Of a DNA stretch of 64,000 bases, positions 32,996 to 41,900 are shown in pieces (position 1 is the first letter of the stretch; every line of letters starts with the position of its first letter). The position numbers and the translations under genes were made by a program. This DNA comes from a virus, in IMG/VR virus record IMGVR_UViG_3300042922_000850, positions 102,759 through 166,758 of that record, one strand, 5' to 3'. The notes below the pieces were generated by a model. That model did not search any database. It was not told the origin of the DNA and saw only the letters and a program-made list of their open reading frames with translations.

Positions 32996-33019
32996 AAAGA
33001 GGGCCTTCGGGCCCTCTTT
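32996..33019. terminator. bidirectional terminator, UUCG loop
   Basis: AAAGAGGGCC - TTCG - GGCCCTCTTT, a 10-base perfect stem with the very stable UUCG tetraloop (on the other strand CGAA). TTTATTTAT follows on the + side and an A-rich stretch on the left gives a T-run on the - strand, so it can stop both convergent blocks. Confidence 0.88.
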
Positions 33020-33021
33020 AT

Positions 33022-33711
33022 TTATATCGTTATTCCTCTAAAAACCATGCCCCTCAGATCACCATTGATTTCGCTAATCGTCTTCTCAGCATCGCTGATC
33101 ATATCTGCGATTGTGCCGAGATACATATCAAAGATTACAGCTTGGCGTGTATAGCAATCCGCATAAAAACGTGATCCACAAATTAACGGGATTGTTTCCT
33201 CTAACCGTTTAATACGAGGTTCATACCACTTATTAAACTTTGCCATAACGGTGTCTAAAACCCTCTGTTCGTCTGCGGTATAATCACTTGTTTTATAGTA
33301 CCGGTTAAGAGCCTCAACACCATTACGCAAACACTCTAAGTTTCGATTATAGAGTTTATTGCATTCATCTTCCCCTTCAACTAAACAATGCGACATGCAT
33401 TGTTCAATTTCTTCTGCAAGCTCCATTAAAAGGTCATGCCGGATCTGAATTTCGTTTAGTAAAAGATTGCGAAACACTTCCTGTTTTCCTTTATTTTCTA
33501 AGAAAAATCCAGTCTTAATATAACTTTGATAGGCTTTTAATCTAGCGAACACCGGATGATGTTTTAATTTAACATGACTAGTTGCTAGTGCCTCTTCCTT
33601 CTTTTTCTTCTTTTTTTCTGAAAACCGGTACGTCAGGATAATTGGTAAAATAACAACTAAAACTGCAAATACCCCGGTAACAATCTCTTTTCCAATTTCA
33701 ACATTTCCCAC
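33022..33711 (-). CDS. membrane-anchored protein, own unit
   Basis: 229 residues from GTG 33711, the only in-frame start; a GAGGT lies too close, AGAAGGGA somewhat far. One N-terminal membrane helix (VTGVFAVLVVILPIILTYRF, 11-30) is followed by a run of lysines and a long helical cytoplasmic region with Cys at several points. It lies past the terminator of the lysis genes, so it has its own transcription. Phage genes in such positions often are exclusion or other accessory proteins; this one is unknown. Confidence 0.7.
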   Translation of the reverse strand: MGNVEIGKEIVTGVFAVLVVILPIILTYRFSEKKKKKKEEALATSHVKLKHHPVFARLKAYQSYIKTGFFLENKGKQEVFRNLLLNEIQIRHDLLMELAEEIEQCMSHCLVEGEDECNKLYNRNLECLRNGVEALNRYYKTSDYTADEQRVLDTVMAKFNKWYEPRIKRLEETIPLICGSRFYADCYTRQAVIFDMYLGTIADMISDAEKTISEINGDLRGMVFRGITI

Positions 33712-33789
33712 ACCTCATTCCATCCCTTCTGTCAATTTATTAGCAATACAAGTATCGTTGAGCTTACAGTCATTGTGCTCTACATACAC

Positions 33790-33795
33790 ATTATA
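33790..33795 (-). promoter_or_regulatory. candidate promoter of membrane protein gene
   Basis: On the - strand, TATAAT followed by GTGTATG, in a stretch free of genes between the amidase terminator and the membrane protein gene. No good -35 box is visible. Weak evidence. Confidence 0.35.
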
Positions 33796-33846
33796 ACTAA
33801 AATTAATTTGTATTTCTACTAAATGAATGCGATTAGGGAAAATTAT

Positions 33847-33880
33847 GAAAAAAATGGAGCCATCTTACTGGCTCCATTTT
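33847..33880 (-). terminator. Rho-independent terminator of lysis genes
   Basis: A 12-base perfect stem AAAATGGAGCCA / TGGCTCCATTTT (33851-33862, 33869-33880) with loop of six, followed on the - strand by seven T. Placed right after the amidase stop. Confidence 0.88.
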
Positions 33881-33882
33881 AA

Positions 33883-34668
33883 TTATTGTTCACTAGAATT
33901 AATATTTGCTTCCGGGAAACCTGCAGCTTTAACTTTCTTTAACAGGTTTTCTGCATAAGCATAATTTTCAAATGCCCCAACCTGTACGCGGTGAACCGTT
34001 TTTGTAGCCGGTTTCTCCGAGGTGTAATCTACTTTAAGGTACTCACAAACGCCCTTTGCAATTTCAATAGCGCATTCTCTCCAAAACAGCACATTGCCGA
34101 CCATGTTGGTGGCTTCTGCCAGATTGGTCATGAAAGCAAGTTCGACAAGAATGGCTGCTTTTACTTGAAGCTTAGGGCAATTAACCATTGCAAGACCATC
34201 CGGTGTTACACCGCGATTTGTCTGCTTAGTCCCCTGAGCCAAATGTTTCATAACCATATCACCGAGTTTTTTAGAATCTCCGGCATACTGATCATGGATG
34301 TATATGCCAATGCCCTTGGCTGTGTTAAAGGTCTTTCCATCGCCAAATGCATTGAAGTGTACGCTAACAACTAAATCACAGTCTGCCTTCGCTATGGCAC
34401 TCTGGCGAGCCGAGAGAGCGGTGTCTGCATCGTCGTCAGAGTCAGCGTCGTTCCATCCTGTCTTGAAGGTCTTTATGCCACAACGTTGTAGCTCTTCATT
34501 TAAGAATAATGCTACTCCTACGTTTGCGGTATGCTCTTTGATTGGTTGCCCCTTTTTAATATCAGTTTTTCCATTTTTGTCAAAATCGATATTGGTGGGC
34601 ATTGGTGGTGTTCTTTTGCCGGCTGTATTGCTACCGTGACCGGCATCAATTGCAACTCTAAAACTCAT
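33883..34668 (-). CDS. N-acetylmuramoyl-L-alanine amidase (endolysin) with SPOR remnant
   Basis: 261 residues, site AAGGAGGG. Amidase_3 domain (1-215): H11 in DAGHG, E45, H104 in SVHFNA and E176 in VELAFMTN are the expected zinc and catalytic residues. The enzyme cuts the bond between MurNAc and the stem peptide, releasing progeny. The C-terminus (VHRVQVGAFENYAYAENLL, 225-243) begins a SPOR peptidoglycan-binding domain but stops after about 37 of the usual 70 residues. An insertion DFDKNGKTDI (28-37) looks like a calcium loop. It follows the holin gene. Confidence 0.92.
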   Translation of the reverse strand: MSFRVAIDAGHGSNTAGKRTPPMPTNIDFDKNGKTDIKKGQPIKEHTANVGVALFLNEELQRCGIKTFKTGWNDADSDDDADTALSARQSAIAKADCDLVVSVHFNAFGDGKTFNTAKGIGIYIHDQYAGDSKKLGDMVMKHLAQGTKQTNRGVTPDGLAMVNCPKLQVKAAILVELAFMTNLAEATNMVGNVLFWRECAIEIAKGVCEYLKVDYTSEKPATKTVHRVQVGAFENYAYAENLLKKVKAAGFPEANINSSEQ

Positions 34669-34680
34669 AGGTATCCCTCC

Positions 34681-34998
34681 TTATTTCTTAAACCGCTTCC
34701 ACAATTCATTAAAAGTATCCCAACCATGAGTTGTAATGTATGATATTGCAAGGCTTGCAACAAAGACAGCAAAAATATGGTACCATTCTATTGCGATTTT
34801 GGCATATGTCGCATAAGCAAAATACGCCGGGATGCAAAGAACGATAGAAACAATCATTGTCCACGTTTTCGTCGGGATCTTTTTAATAAGCCATACCTCT
34901 TTGGTTAGCTCTACAATAAAAGAAACAATGAAAGCAGCGATACCAAAAACTGTTGCGATAGCGGGTAGCAAGTTCGATAGTTCGTTTAACTGGTTCAT
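34681..34998 (-). CDS. holin-like membrane protein
   Basis: 105 residues, site AAAGGAGG. Three hydrophobic segments: 11-30 (LPAIATVFGIAAFIVSFIV), 46-66 (WTMIVSIVLCIPAYFAYATY) and 70-88 (WYHIFAVFVASLAISYI), with a basic C-terminus (KRFKK). Size, topology and place before the amidase fit a holin that opens the cell membrane for the endolysin. The family is inferred from context. Confidence 0.8.
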   Translation of the reverse strand: MNQLNELSNLLPAIATVFGIAAFIVSFIVELTKEVWLIKKIPTKTWTMIVSIVLCIPAYFAYATYAKIAIEWYHIFAVFVASLAISYITTHGWDTFNELWKRFKK

Positions 34999-35021
34999 AA
35001 ATAAATCCTCCTTTTATAATT

Positions 35022-35045
35022 ATTATAGTCTACAGAATATAGACT
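35022..35045 (-). promoter_or_regulatory. inverted repeat next to TATAAT before holin
   Basis: On the - strand AGTCTA-TATTCTG-TAGACT (35045 to 35027), overlapping TATAAT (35027 to 35022). No -35 at the right distance is seen. A possible separate promoter or operator for the holin-amidase pair. Confidence 0.4.
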
Positions 35046-35069
35046 GTATCCAACGTAATTAAGTAGTGA

Positions 35070-35100
35070 TACCCCATATGAGAGGTTCTCATATGGGGTA
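35070..35100. repeat. 14-bp hairpin between small tail gene and holin
   Basis: TACCCCATATGAGA / TCTCATATGGGGTA with a three-base loop. No T-run on the - strand side. It may weaken read-through from the fibre genes into the lysis pair or protect the mRNA end. Confidence 0.6.
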
Positions 35101-35105
35101 AATTA

Positions 35106-35252
35106 TTACTGTTGCTGTAACGGATCTCCGTTACCGTCAAGTCCCATAGCTGTAAGATCTGCTAACACTGCTGTTCTTAAGTGTGCTGGAACCTGTTCGA
35201 TGGTTCTTCTCTTATTCATGATAAGAGTTACGTAAACATCAATAATCGCCAT
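35106..35252 (-). CDS. CD1375/XkdX-like small protein 1
   Basis: 48 residues from ATG 35252 (AAAGGAGGAGAT before it; a longer frame to 35306 is leader). The pattern VYVTLIMNKRRTIEQVPAHLRTAV is that of short proteins found after tail fibre genes in Firmicute phages (y-x-LI-x-G-x-x-T-x-x-QVP-x-x-L). Paralogue of the next gene. Role unknown. Confidence 0.7.
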   Translation of the reverse strand: MAIIDVYVTLIMNKRRTIEQVPAHLRTAVLADLTAMGLDGNGDPLQQQ

Positions 35253-35322
35253 AATATCTCCTCCTTTCAGTAAAGCTATAATAAGCTTTAATTTTAGCAA
35301 AAACATTAAACATCAACCTCCT

Positions 35323-35463
35323 TTAATTGGTAGGCTGTGTATTTGCTGCCACATCTGCATCTATCAACGCCTGTACATCAGCCCTTAAATTACTCGGCAC
35401 CTGGTCGATTGTTCTACTCCCGGCCTTAACAAGTTCGTAGTATACTGTTGTTATTGCACTCAT
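35323..35463 (-). CDS. CD1375/XkdX-like small protein 2
   Basis: 46 residues from ATG 35463, with GGGAGGATAAT before it. TTVYYELVKAGSRTIDQVP, then SNLRADVQALID, shares RTI-x-QVP-x-x-LR with the protein at 35106. A tandem pair of the small tail-associated family. Confidence 0.7.
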   Translation of the reverse strand: MSAITTVYYELVKAGSRTIDQVPSNLRADVQALIDADVAANTQPTN

Positions 35464-35479
35464 AATTTATTATCCTCCC

Positions 35480-35878
35480 TTATGGTTGAACTGGCAGCAA
35501 CTCATATATCTCCGCTATTGCCTCAAATGCTGTTAAGTTACTAAGTTGTGCATCTGCTAGCTGAGCATTTAATTCTATGTTTTTAGCCTCCAACAAAACA
35601 ACTTTTTCGTCAACTGTCGGAGTCCTTGGAACTAACTCCTCTTCATGAAGTACACCTTGTTCATCTGTGTAAGATGCAATGTAGAAAACTCCTCCTCTGT
35701 AGATATTCCCTATTGATAATGGGTACTGAGTGGTGTCTACAGCAAAGGCAAATTCGCCATAATTAAATTTAGCTATTTGATTAGCTACTTCATAATTATC
35801 ACAAACAATGATATTTTGCACTACATTATCTGTCTCGCTAACAGGTGTAATTAAACTAAATATTTGATTTACCCACAT
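35480..35878 (-). CDS. XkdW-like small tail-associated protein
   Basis: 132 residues, site AAAGGAG. N-terminal alpha/beta part (NIIVCDNYEVANQIA) and a C-terminal helix (LLEAKNIELNAQLADAQLSN, split at about 95-115). Such proteins stand between fibre and XkdX genes in Firmicute phages; exact role not established. Assignment rests on position and layout. Confidence 0.6.
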   Translation of the reverse strand: MWVNQIFSLITPVSETDNVVQNIIVCDNYEVANQIAKFNYGEFAFAVDTTQYPLSIGNIYRGGVFYIASYTDEQGVLHEEELVPRTPTVDEKVVLLEAKNIELNAQLADAQLSNLTAFEAIAEIYELLPVQP

Positions 35879-35893
35879 AGTTATATCTCCTTT

Positions 35894-36838
35894 CTATTGT
35901 GCTGACCATCTAACGATAACGATACCAGAACCACCGGCACCGCCATTAGCGCTTTGGTTAGAACTCGAATATCTTCTAGATGCACCACCGCCACCGCCAC
36001 CGCCTGTATTGGGCAAACCGTTAGTCCCTACTACAGGATAAGTAGCTGAATCTGTGTAACCACCAGCGCCACCGCCCCCTGCTCCACCAGAACCGCCAGT
36101 CCAAGTATACGGCGTAGCGGCCGAGTATGCCCAACCTGCACCGCCACCACCAGAATATAAGGTGTTTCCCGCTTCACCGAACGCTCTTGTGCTTGAACCC
36201 TGACCAATACCTGCCTGCCAATTACCACTGTACAGCGTACTAGCCAAACCAAATCCATTACCACCATCAGAACCACCATTAGCTTTTCCACTTGACTCTG
36301 TTATTGTTCCACAAGAGCCGCCAGAGCCACCGCTGCCACCAGTCATTGGTATTCCCATGTTATTTGTTCGCCCAGGACCACCTGACGCTGTCAATAGTGA
36401 TCCAAATGAAGATGCCGTTCCTGCAGAAACAGATGCATAATTCCCGGCGCTTATTGTGGAGCCGCCAGCACCTATGGTGACGGAGTGTTGTGAACCTGGG
36501 GTAACTGTAACGCCCAGAGCTTTACTGGTATATCCTCCACCGCCTCCTGCGCCACCATAAGCGGTGCCGTACCCAGCCTGCGAGAACCCCGGTAGGCCGC
36601 CGCCACCACCGCCAACGCAAAATATATCGACTTTAGTCACGCCCTCAGGGACAGTCCATATTTGGGACGAGGTAAAGACAACTTGACCTGGCTCGACACT
36701 GGTCCAAACGAGTTTAGGCACCCCGTTAACACCAACATAAACCTTGGTTACTCTCCTCGGTACTCCATTAACTCCCACAAAAACCTTTACTACTCTTCTT
36801 GGCGTACCATTTACTCCTACATATATTCCTTTTGCCAT
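35894..36838 (-). CDS. Gly-rich tail adhesin
   Basis: 314 residues, site AGGAGG. The N-terminus carries three copies of a YVGVNGVPRRVTKV-like unit of about 14 residues. The rest is dominated by Gly-rich runs (GGGGGG, SGGSGGSGGS, GGAGGGGAGG) that recall the polyglycine-helix adhesins at fibre tips (T-even gp38 type). It ends IVIVRWSAQ, a typical end of this domain. Likely the receptor-binding tip, placed after the fibre genes. Confidence 0.78.
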   Translation of the reverse strand: MAKGIYVGVNGTPRRVVKVFVGVNGVPRRVTKVYVGVNGVPKLVWTSVEPGQVVFTSSQIWTVPEGVTKVDIFCVGGGGGGLPGFSQAGYGTAYGGAGGGGGYTSKALGVTVTPGSQHSVTIGAGGSTISAGNYASVSAGTASSFGSLLTASGGPGRTNNMGIPMTGGSGGSGGSCGTITESSGKANGGSDGGNGFGLASTLYSGNWQAGIGQGSSTRAFGEAGNTLYSGGGGAGWAYSAATPYTWTGGSGGAGGGGAGGYTDSATYPVVGTNGLPNTGGGGGGGASRRYSSSNQSANGGAGGSGIVIVRWSAQ

Positions 36839-36850
36839 TATCTACTCCTC

Positions 36851-38908
36851 CTATTCATACATCAACCATACCGCATTGTTTGCCAGTGTGGTGGGAGCAA
36901 CTATATCTTTGTTTAATGTGTAGCCACCGACAGTGCCAGACATTGTAGCATAATCAGCATTGCCTCCATTGGCCGGAAGGGATGTGGGTGTGCCAGTAAT
37001 CATACTGTAAGGGTGTGTGCCAGGATGAGTATAGACAGTATCCTGAGCGGGTATGCCCAACGCTGTAATGTCCGCCTTAGTGATAGCACCTGTTTTCCCA
37101 TTGATGGTCGTAATGGTATCATTGTCCGTTCCCCAAACAGCAGTTCCATCAGCACTATATTTTAATACTTGACCGGATGCTCCACCGGAGGGGATATGCT
37201 TATTCCCTGAAGTAGTTGGATGAGCATAGTTATTCGCATTGGCTGCTACGCCATCTAATTTGGATTTGTCTGCTGCTGTCATAAAACCATTTACAGATGT
37301 AGTTACAACTCCGTGCGCAGTTCCAGTTGATCCAACATGAGAGGAAGGAGTCGCATCAGTAATTCCATACTCAGATAAAGTAGTAGGATTGGTCCCCGCT
37401 GTTACGTGTCCATTGGTGTTTACTGTTACACTCTTATAAGTTCCTGGAGTAGCTACTCCAGTTGGATGGGAATAGTTATTCGCATTGGCGGCTACGCCAT
37501 CTAATTTAGATTTGTCTGTAGCTGTCATAAAACCGTTTACAGAAGAAGTTGCAACTCCATGCGCTGTTCCGGTTGATCCAACATGAGAGGAAGGAGCAAG
37601 TTCACTAACGGTTTTACCTCCAACATAGTTGGCATTTAAATTTGACACCATTGTACTTGACGCAATTTCGAACGGGGAAACTCCCGTCTCTAAGGAAGAT
37701 TTTATCACATTATTGGTAAAAATACCATCGGTAAATGTTATTTCGTAATTAGAATATCCTGTTGGTATACTTCCTGTTGTTCCCGGTACGATCAAAGACC
37801 AACCAAGTAAATTAAGACCGCGAACAGTCACGGTAAGTGCCGCCGCACTTTTGTTATAAACTTCTAGGTAAGCGTAGTTTCCCGAAGCTGTTGTGTGATA
37901 AACTAACCGGGCTTTCGTCAATCCATTTGCATCATAATGAATATAATGCTCCTGATCTAAGGTCGGATCAGCACCATACATAATTCCTGCATTTAAACTA
38001 ATTGCCCCGTAGTTATCCAAAAGGGTCCAATCAATATCAAATTGACCGACACACCGTAAAATTCCGGCTGTAGAGGTGGCAATTCTATACCACCCGATTG
38101 TTGCAGGTAAAGTCGCGCTTACAGTTAACATTGAGGCAGCGTCAGTAATTCCATATCCTGATAAAGTAGTAGGATTAGTCCCTGCTGTTACGTGTCCATT
38201 GGTGTTTACTGTCACACTCTTATAAGTTCCTGGAGTAGCTACTCCAGTTGGATGGGAATAGTTATTCGCATTGGCTGCTACGCCATCTAATTTAGATTTG
38301 TCTGCCGCTGTCATAAAACCATTTACAGAAGAAGTTGCAACTCCATGTGCAGCCCCAGTTGATCCAACATGAGAAGAAGGAGCCGCATCAGTAATTCCAT
38401 ACTCAGATAGAGTAGTAGGATTAGCCCCTGCCGTTACGTGTCCATTGGTATTTACTGTCACACTCTTATAAGTCCCCGGGGTTACTAACCCTGTAGGGTG
38501 AGCATAATTATTCGCATTGGCTGCTACGCCATCTAATTTGGATTTGTCTGCTGCTGTCATAAAACCATTTACAGAAGAAGTTGCAACTCCATGCGCTGTT
38601 CCAGTTGATCCAACATGAGAAGAAGGAGCCGCATCAGTAATTCCATATCCTAATAAAGTAGTGGGATTGGTCCCCGATGTTACGTGCCCATTAGTATTTA
38701 CTGTTAAACTCCTATAAGTCCCCGGAGTTACTAACCCGGTAGGATGAGCGTAATTATTCGCATTAGCCGCTACGCCATCTAATTTAGATTTGTCTGCAGC
38801 TGTCATAAACTTCTTATCTGTCTCTTCAAGAACAACACTTGCCGTTGTCTCAGGCCACACAACATCAGTGTAGCCTGGTGGCACCATTTGCATTTTTATT
38901 CCGGCCAT
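36851..38908 (-). CDS. tail fibre with repeated modules
   Basis: 685 residues, site AAGGGGG. Several copies of a module of about 63 residues: MTAADKSKLDGVAANANNY, HPTG, TPGTYKSVTVNTNGHV, then YGITDA and GSTGTAHGV. Between them lies a 150-residue segment like that of the next fibre gene (IGWYRIATSTAG, LVYHTTASGNYAYLEVYN). Forms an elongated trimeric fibre in this class of proteins. The repeats could drive recombination. Confidence 0.85.
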   Translation of the reverse strand: MAGIKMQMVPPGYTDVVWPETTASVVLEETDKKFMTAADKSKLDGVAANANNYAHPTGLVTPGTYRSLTVNTNGHVTSGTNPTTLLGYGITDAAPSSHVGSTGTAHGVATSSVNGFMTAADKSKLDGVAANANNYAHPTGLVTPGTYKSVTVNTNGHVTAGANPTTLSEYGITDAAPSSHVGSTGAAHGVATSSVNGFMTAADKSKLDGVAANANNYSHPTGVATPGTYKSVTVNTNGHVTAGTNPTTLSGYGITDAASMLTVSATLPATIGWYRIATSTAGILRCVGQFDIDWTLLDNYGAISLNAGIMYGADPTLDQEHYIHYDANGLTKARLVYHTTASGNYAYLEVYNKSAAALTVTVRGLNLLGWSLIVPGTTGSIPTGYSNYEITFTDGIFTNNVIKSSLETGVSPFEIASSTMVSNLNANYVGGKTVSELAPSSHVGSTGTAHGVATSSVNGFMTATDKSKLDGVAANANNYSHPTGVATPGTYKSVTVNTNGHVTAGTNPTTLSEYGITDATPSSHVGSTGTAHGVVTTSVNGFMTAADKSKLDGVAANANNYAHPTTSGNKHIPSGGASGQVLKYSADGTAVWGTDNDTITTINGKTGAITKADITALGIPAQDTVYTHPGTHPYSMITGTPTSLPANGGNADYATMSGTVGGYTLNKDIVAPTTLANNAVWLMYE

Positions 38909-38967
38909 CTTAACAACCCCCTTAATTCTATATTATCGTCCATAAACTAATTATAAGATTATTTTTG

Positions 38968-41900
38968 TTATTCGTAAACATAGCATACCACGCCATTTGC
39001 TAAAGATGTAGGTATTGTTGTTTGTATTTGTTTTGCCCCTACTAGAGGGCTAAGTGCTTCGCCAGAGATAGTTCCCAAAGTAGGTGTAATCCCTACTGCC
39101 CAACCACTTTCCCAAGTTGCTAACGAACTAACATTAAAACCTAATAGCGCATCTTTTACTATTATCTGTGGATACGCCCAAGATGAGTCTGCATAACCAA
39201 TGTATATTGCACATTTTGTGCCATCGTGACCAAATCTAACTGGAAGATTTGATGCTATTTCATTACTAATTATACTTGCATTGCAATTTGTCCAAACACC
39301 ACCGGTATAATTGTAGCCACTCACTATGGCAGTAAAGTTCTTATTGAGAGCATAGTTAAATACATCAATAGTAATTTTCATCATTGTATCTGTCCAACTG
39401 ACTGGTAATGTTATTTTTATATAACCAGTTTCTGGACTTGTATGGGAAGTACGATTACCGCCTGTTGGCGCAACAACATATGCACATGCCTCCCAATTTC
39501 CTATTCTACTTGCTCTTTCTGAATATACAGATGTGTCAGCTTTTCTAGCGCTATCTACTCTTAAGCCATAAGTCGCGCTGCCATTCCACCCCATCAATGA
39601 TGGATATGTAGGTTCCCATGCTAATGCAGAGTCTTTGTTGTTTACTGCAACCCCAGTTGGTGATGTGCTATTAGATGCATCAAATATTGTGTGACCATTA
39701 CCATAGTGCTTCCACCCTAATTGACCTATGACTGCATCAATAGAATTAAGTGTCTTCCAAATAGTTCTGTCACCAAAATGATACCCATCAACTGAATCCG
39801 CATTATTAGCTATTACATCCCCCCAAGCAGCAGTTCCATCAGCACTATATTTTAATACTTGATTAACTGCTCCTCCAGAGGGGATATGCTTATTTCCTGA
39901 AGTGGTTGGATGAGTGTAAACGGTATCTTGAGCTGGTATGCCTAATGCTGTAATGTCTGCTTTAGCAATCGCGCCTGTTTTTCCATTGATGGTTGTAACT
40001 GTATCATTATCCGTTCCCCAAACAGCAGTTCCATCAGCACTATATTTTAATACTTGGCCAGATGCTCCACCGGAAGGAATATGTTTATTCCCGGAAGTAG
40101 TTGGATGAGTATAGACGGTATCCGTAAACACTGCAGTACTGGGCACGCTTTTCCCCACCGTAAACCCGCTTACCATACTAGCATTTAAGTTCGGCACCAC
40201 AGTTGTTGATGAAACCACTAGTGGAGCTGTACCCGTGGCTACCTTAGACACCAATTGTCTATTGGCTGTAACGTCTTCCATAGAAACCATTCCAGTATCA
40301 AACACAAGAGATTCATTTGTATATCCAGCAGGAACAGATCCCGCAGTTGATGGCGTAACTAATGTCCAACCAGTAGAATCTATCAAATCAACAGTATAGG
40401 TAATAGCCAGGGCTGTCGGGTTGTATACTTCAACATAAGCATAATTTGCGGTAGCTGTAGTATGGTAAACCACTCTCGCTTGCGTTAACCCTAATGTTCC
40501 ATTTGTTGTCGTAAAGCCAAGTTGATTGATTGCAGACCCCGCCGCCACGCCATCATGACAACTCGCTATAAACAAACATCTGCCCTTTACACCCGCACCA
40601 CTAAATTCGACTTTAAACAAACCACTGTTCGCCCCAATATTTACTGCAGACGTTGCAATACGATACCACTGCGCTGTTGCTGGGGTAGCTGCTGAAAGCG
40701 TAGCGAATGGAGCTTTTGCATTAAGTGTGTTCTGTAGATTATCTATATTTGAAATAACGTGATTATGACTATCGTCAACGACACTCACATTGCCACTTGC
40801 GTCAACAGTGATATCTGTTCCACTCTTCACACCACCAAGTGCTCCGGATGTTGCTACCGGAAGGGTGTAAGTAAAATAGTTCGCATTTGTTGCTCCCGTG
40901 TAACCAAGGTTTGCAAGTGTTAGTGTCCGTTTTGACGCGCTTAAAGATGTGATGTGTCCAAGTGCATCTGAAGCAATCGCTAGAACATCAATTACTTCAG
41001 CTCCACTTGCATCTAAGCTGACACTTTGAACTGTGTGAGCCGGGTGAGTATAGACAGTATCATTATCCGTTCCCCAAACAGCGGTTCCGTCGGCGCTATA
41101 TTTTAATACTTGATTAGCGGCTCCTCCAGAGGGAATGTGCTTATTTCCCGGAGTAGTTGGATGAGTATAAACAGTATCGGTAAACACAGCATTGCTGGGT
41201 ACACTTTTCCCAACTGTAAACCCGCTTACCATACTAGCATTTAAATTAGGTACTACAGTTGTAGATGAAACTACCAACGGCGCTGTGCCGGTTGCCACTT
41301 TGGAAATTAGTTGCCGATTAGCTGTAACATCCTCCATAGAGACCATGCCGGTATCAAGAACCAAGGATTCATTTGTGTAGCCTGTAGGAATAGAACCTAA
41401 TGTTGATGGCACTGTTAATGCCCAGCCGGTAGAATCTATTAAATCAACAGTATAGGTAATAGCCAGGGCTGTTGGGTTATACACTTCAACATAGGCGTAG
41501 TTTGCGGTCGCGGTAGTATGATAAACCACCCTAATCTGTGTTAAGCCCAGTGTTCCAGACGTTGTTGTAAAACCTAGTTGGTTGATTGCAGACCCAGCAG
41601 CAACTCCATCGTGACAGCTTGCTACAAATAAACACCTACCCTTTACGCCAGTGCCACTAAACTCTACTTTAAATAGACCGCTGTTTGCCCCGATGTTCAC
41701 AGCAGACGCAGCGATACGATACCACTGTGCTGTTGCTGGGGTAGTTGCTGAAAGCGTGGAGAAGGGGGTTTTTGCATCGAGCGCACTTTGCAGATTATCT
41801 ATATTTGAAATAACATGATTGTGGCTGTCATCTGCGACAGTAGCGGATATACTTACATTGGAACTACCATCAAAATTTACATTGCCCGAAACGTCTCCAG

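Noticed and set aside
35253-35306. 18-residue N-terminal extension of the CD1375-like protein
   Set aside because: It runs through the AAAGGAGGAGAT ribosome site of ATG 35252, so it is leader.
36851-38908. CRISPR or transposon repeats in fibre genes
   Set aside because: All repeats are in frame and code for fibre modules; there is no transposase or terminal inverted repeat.
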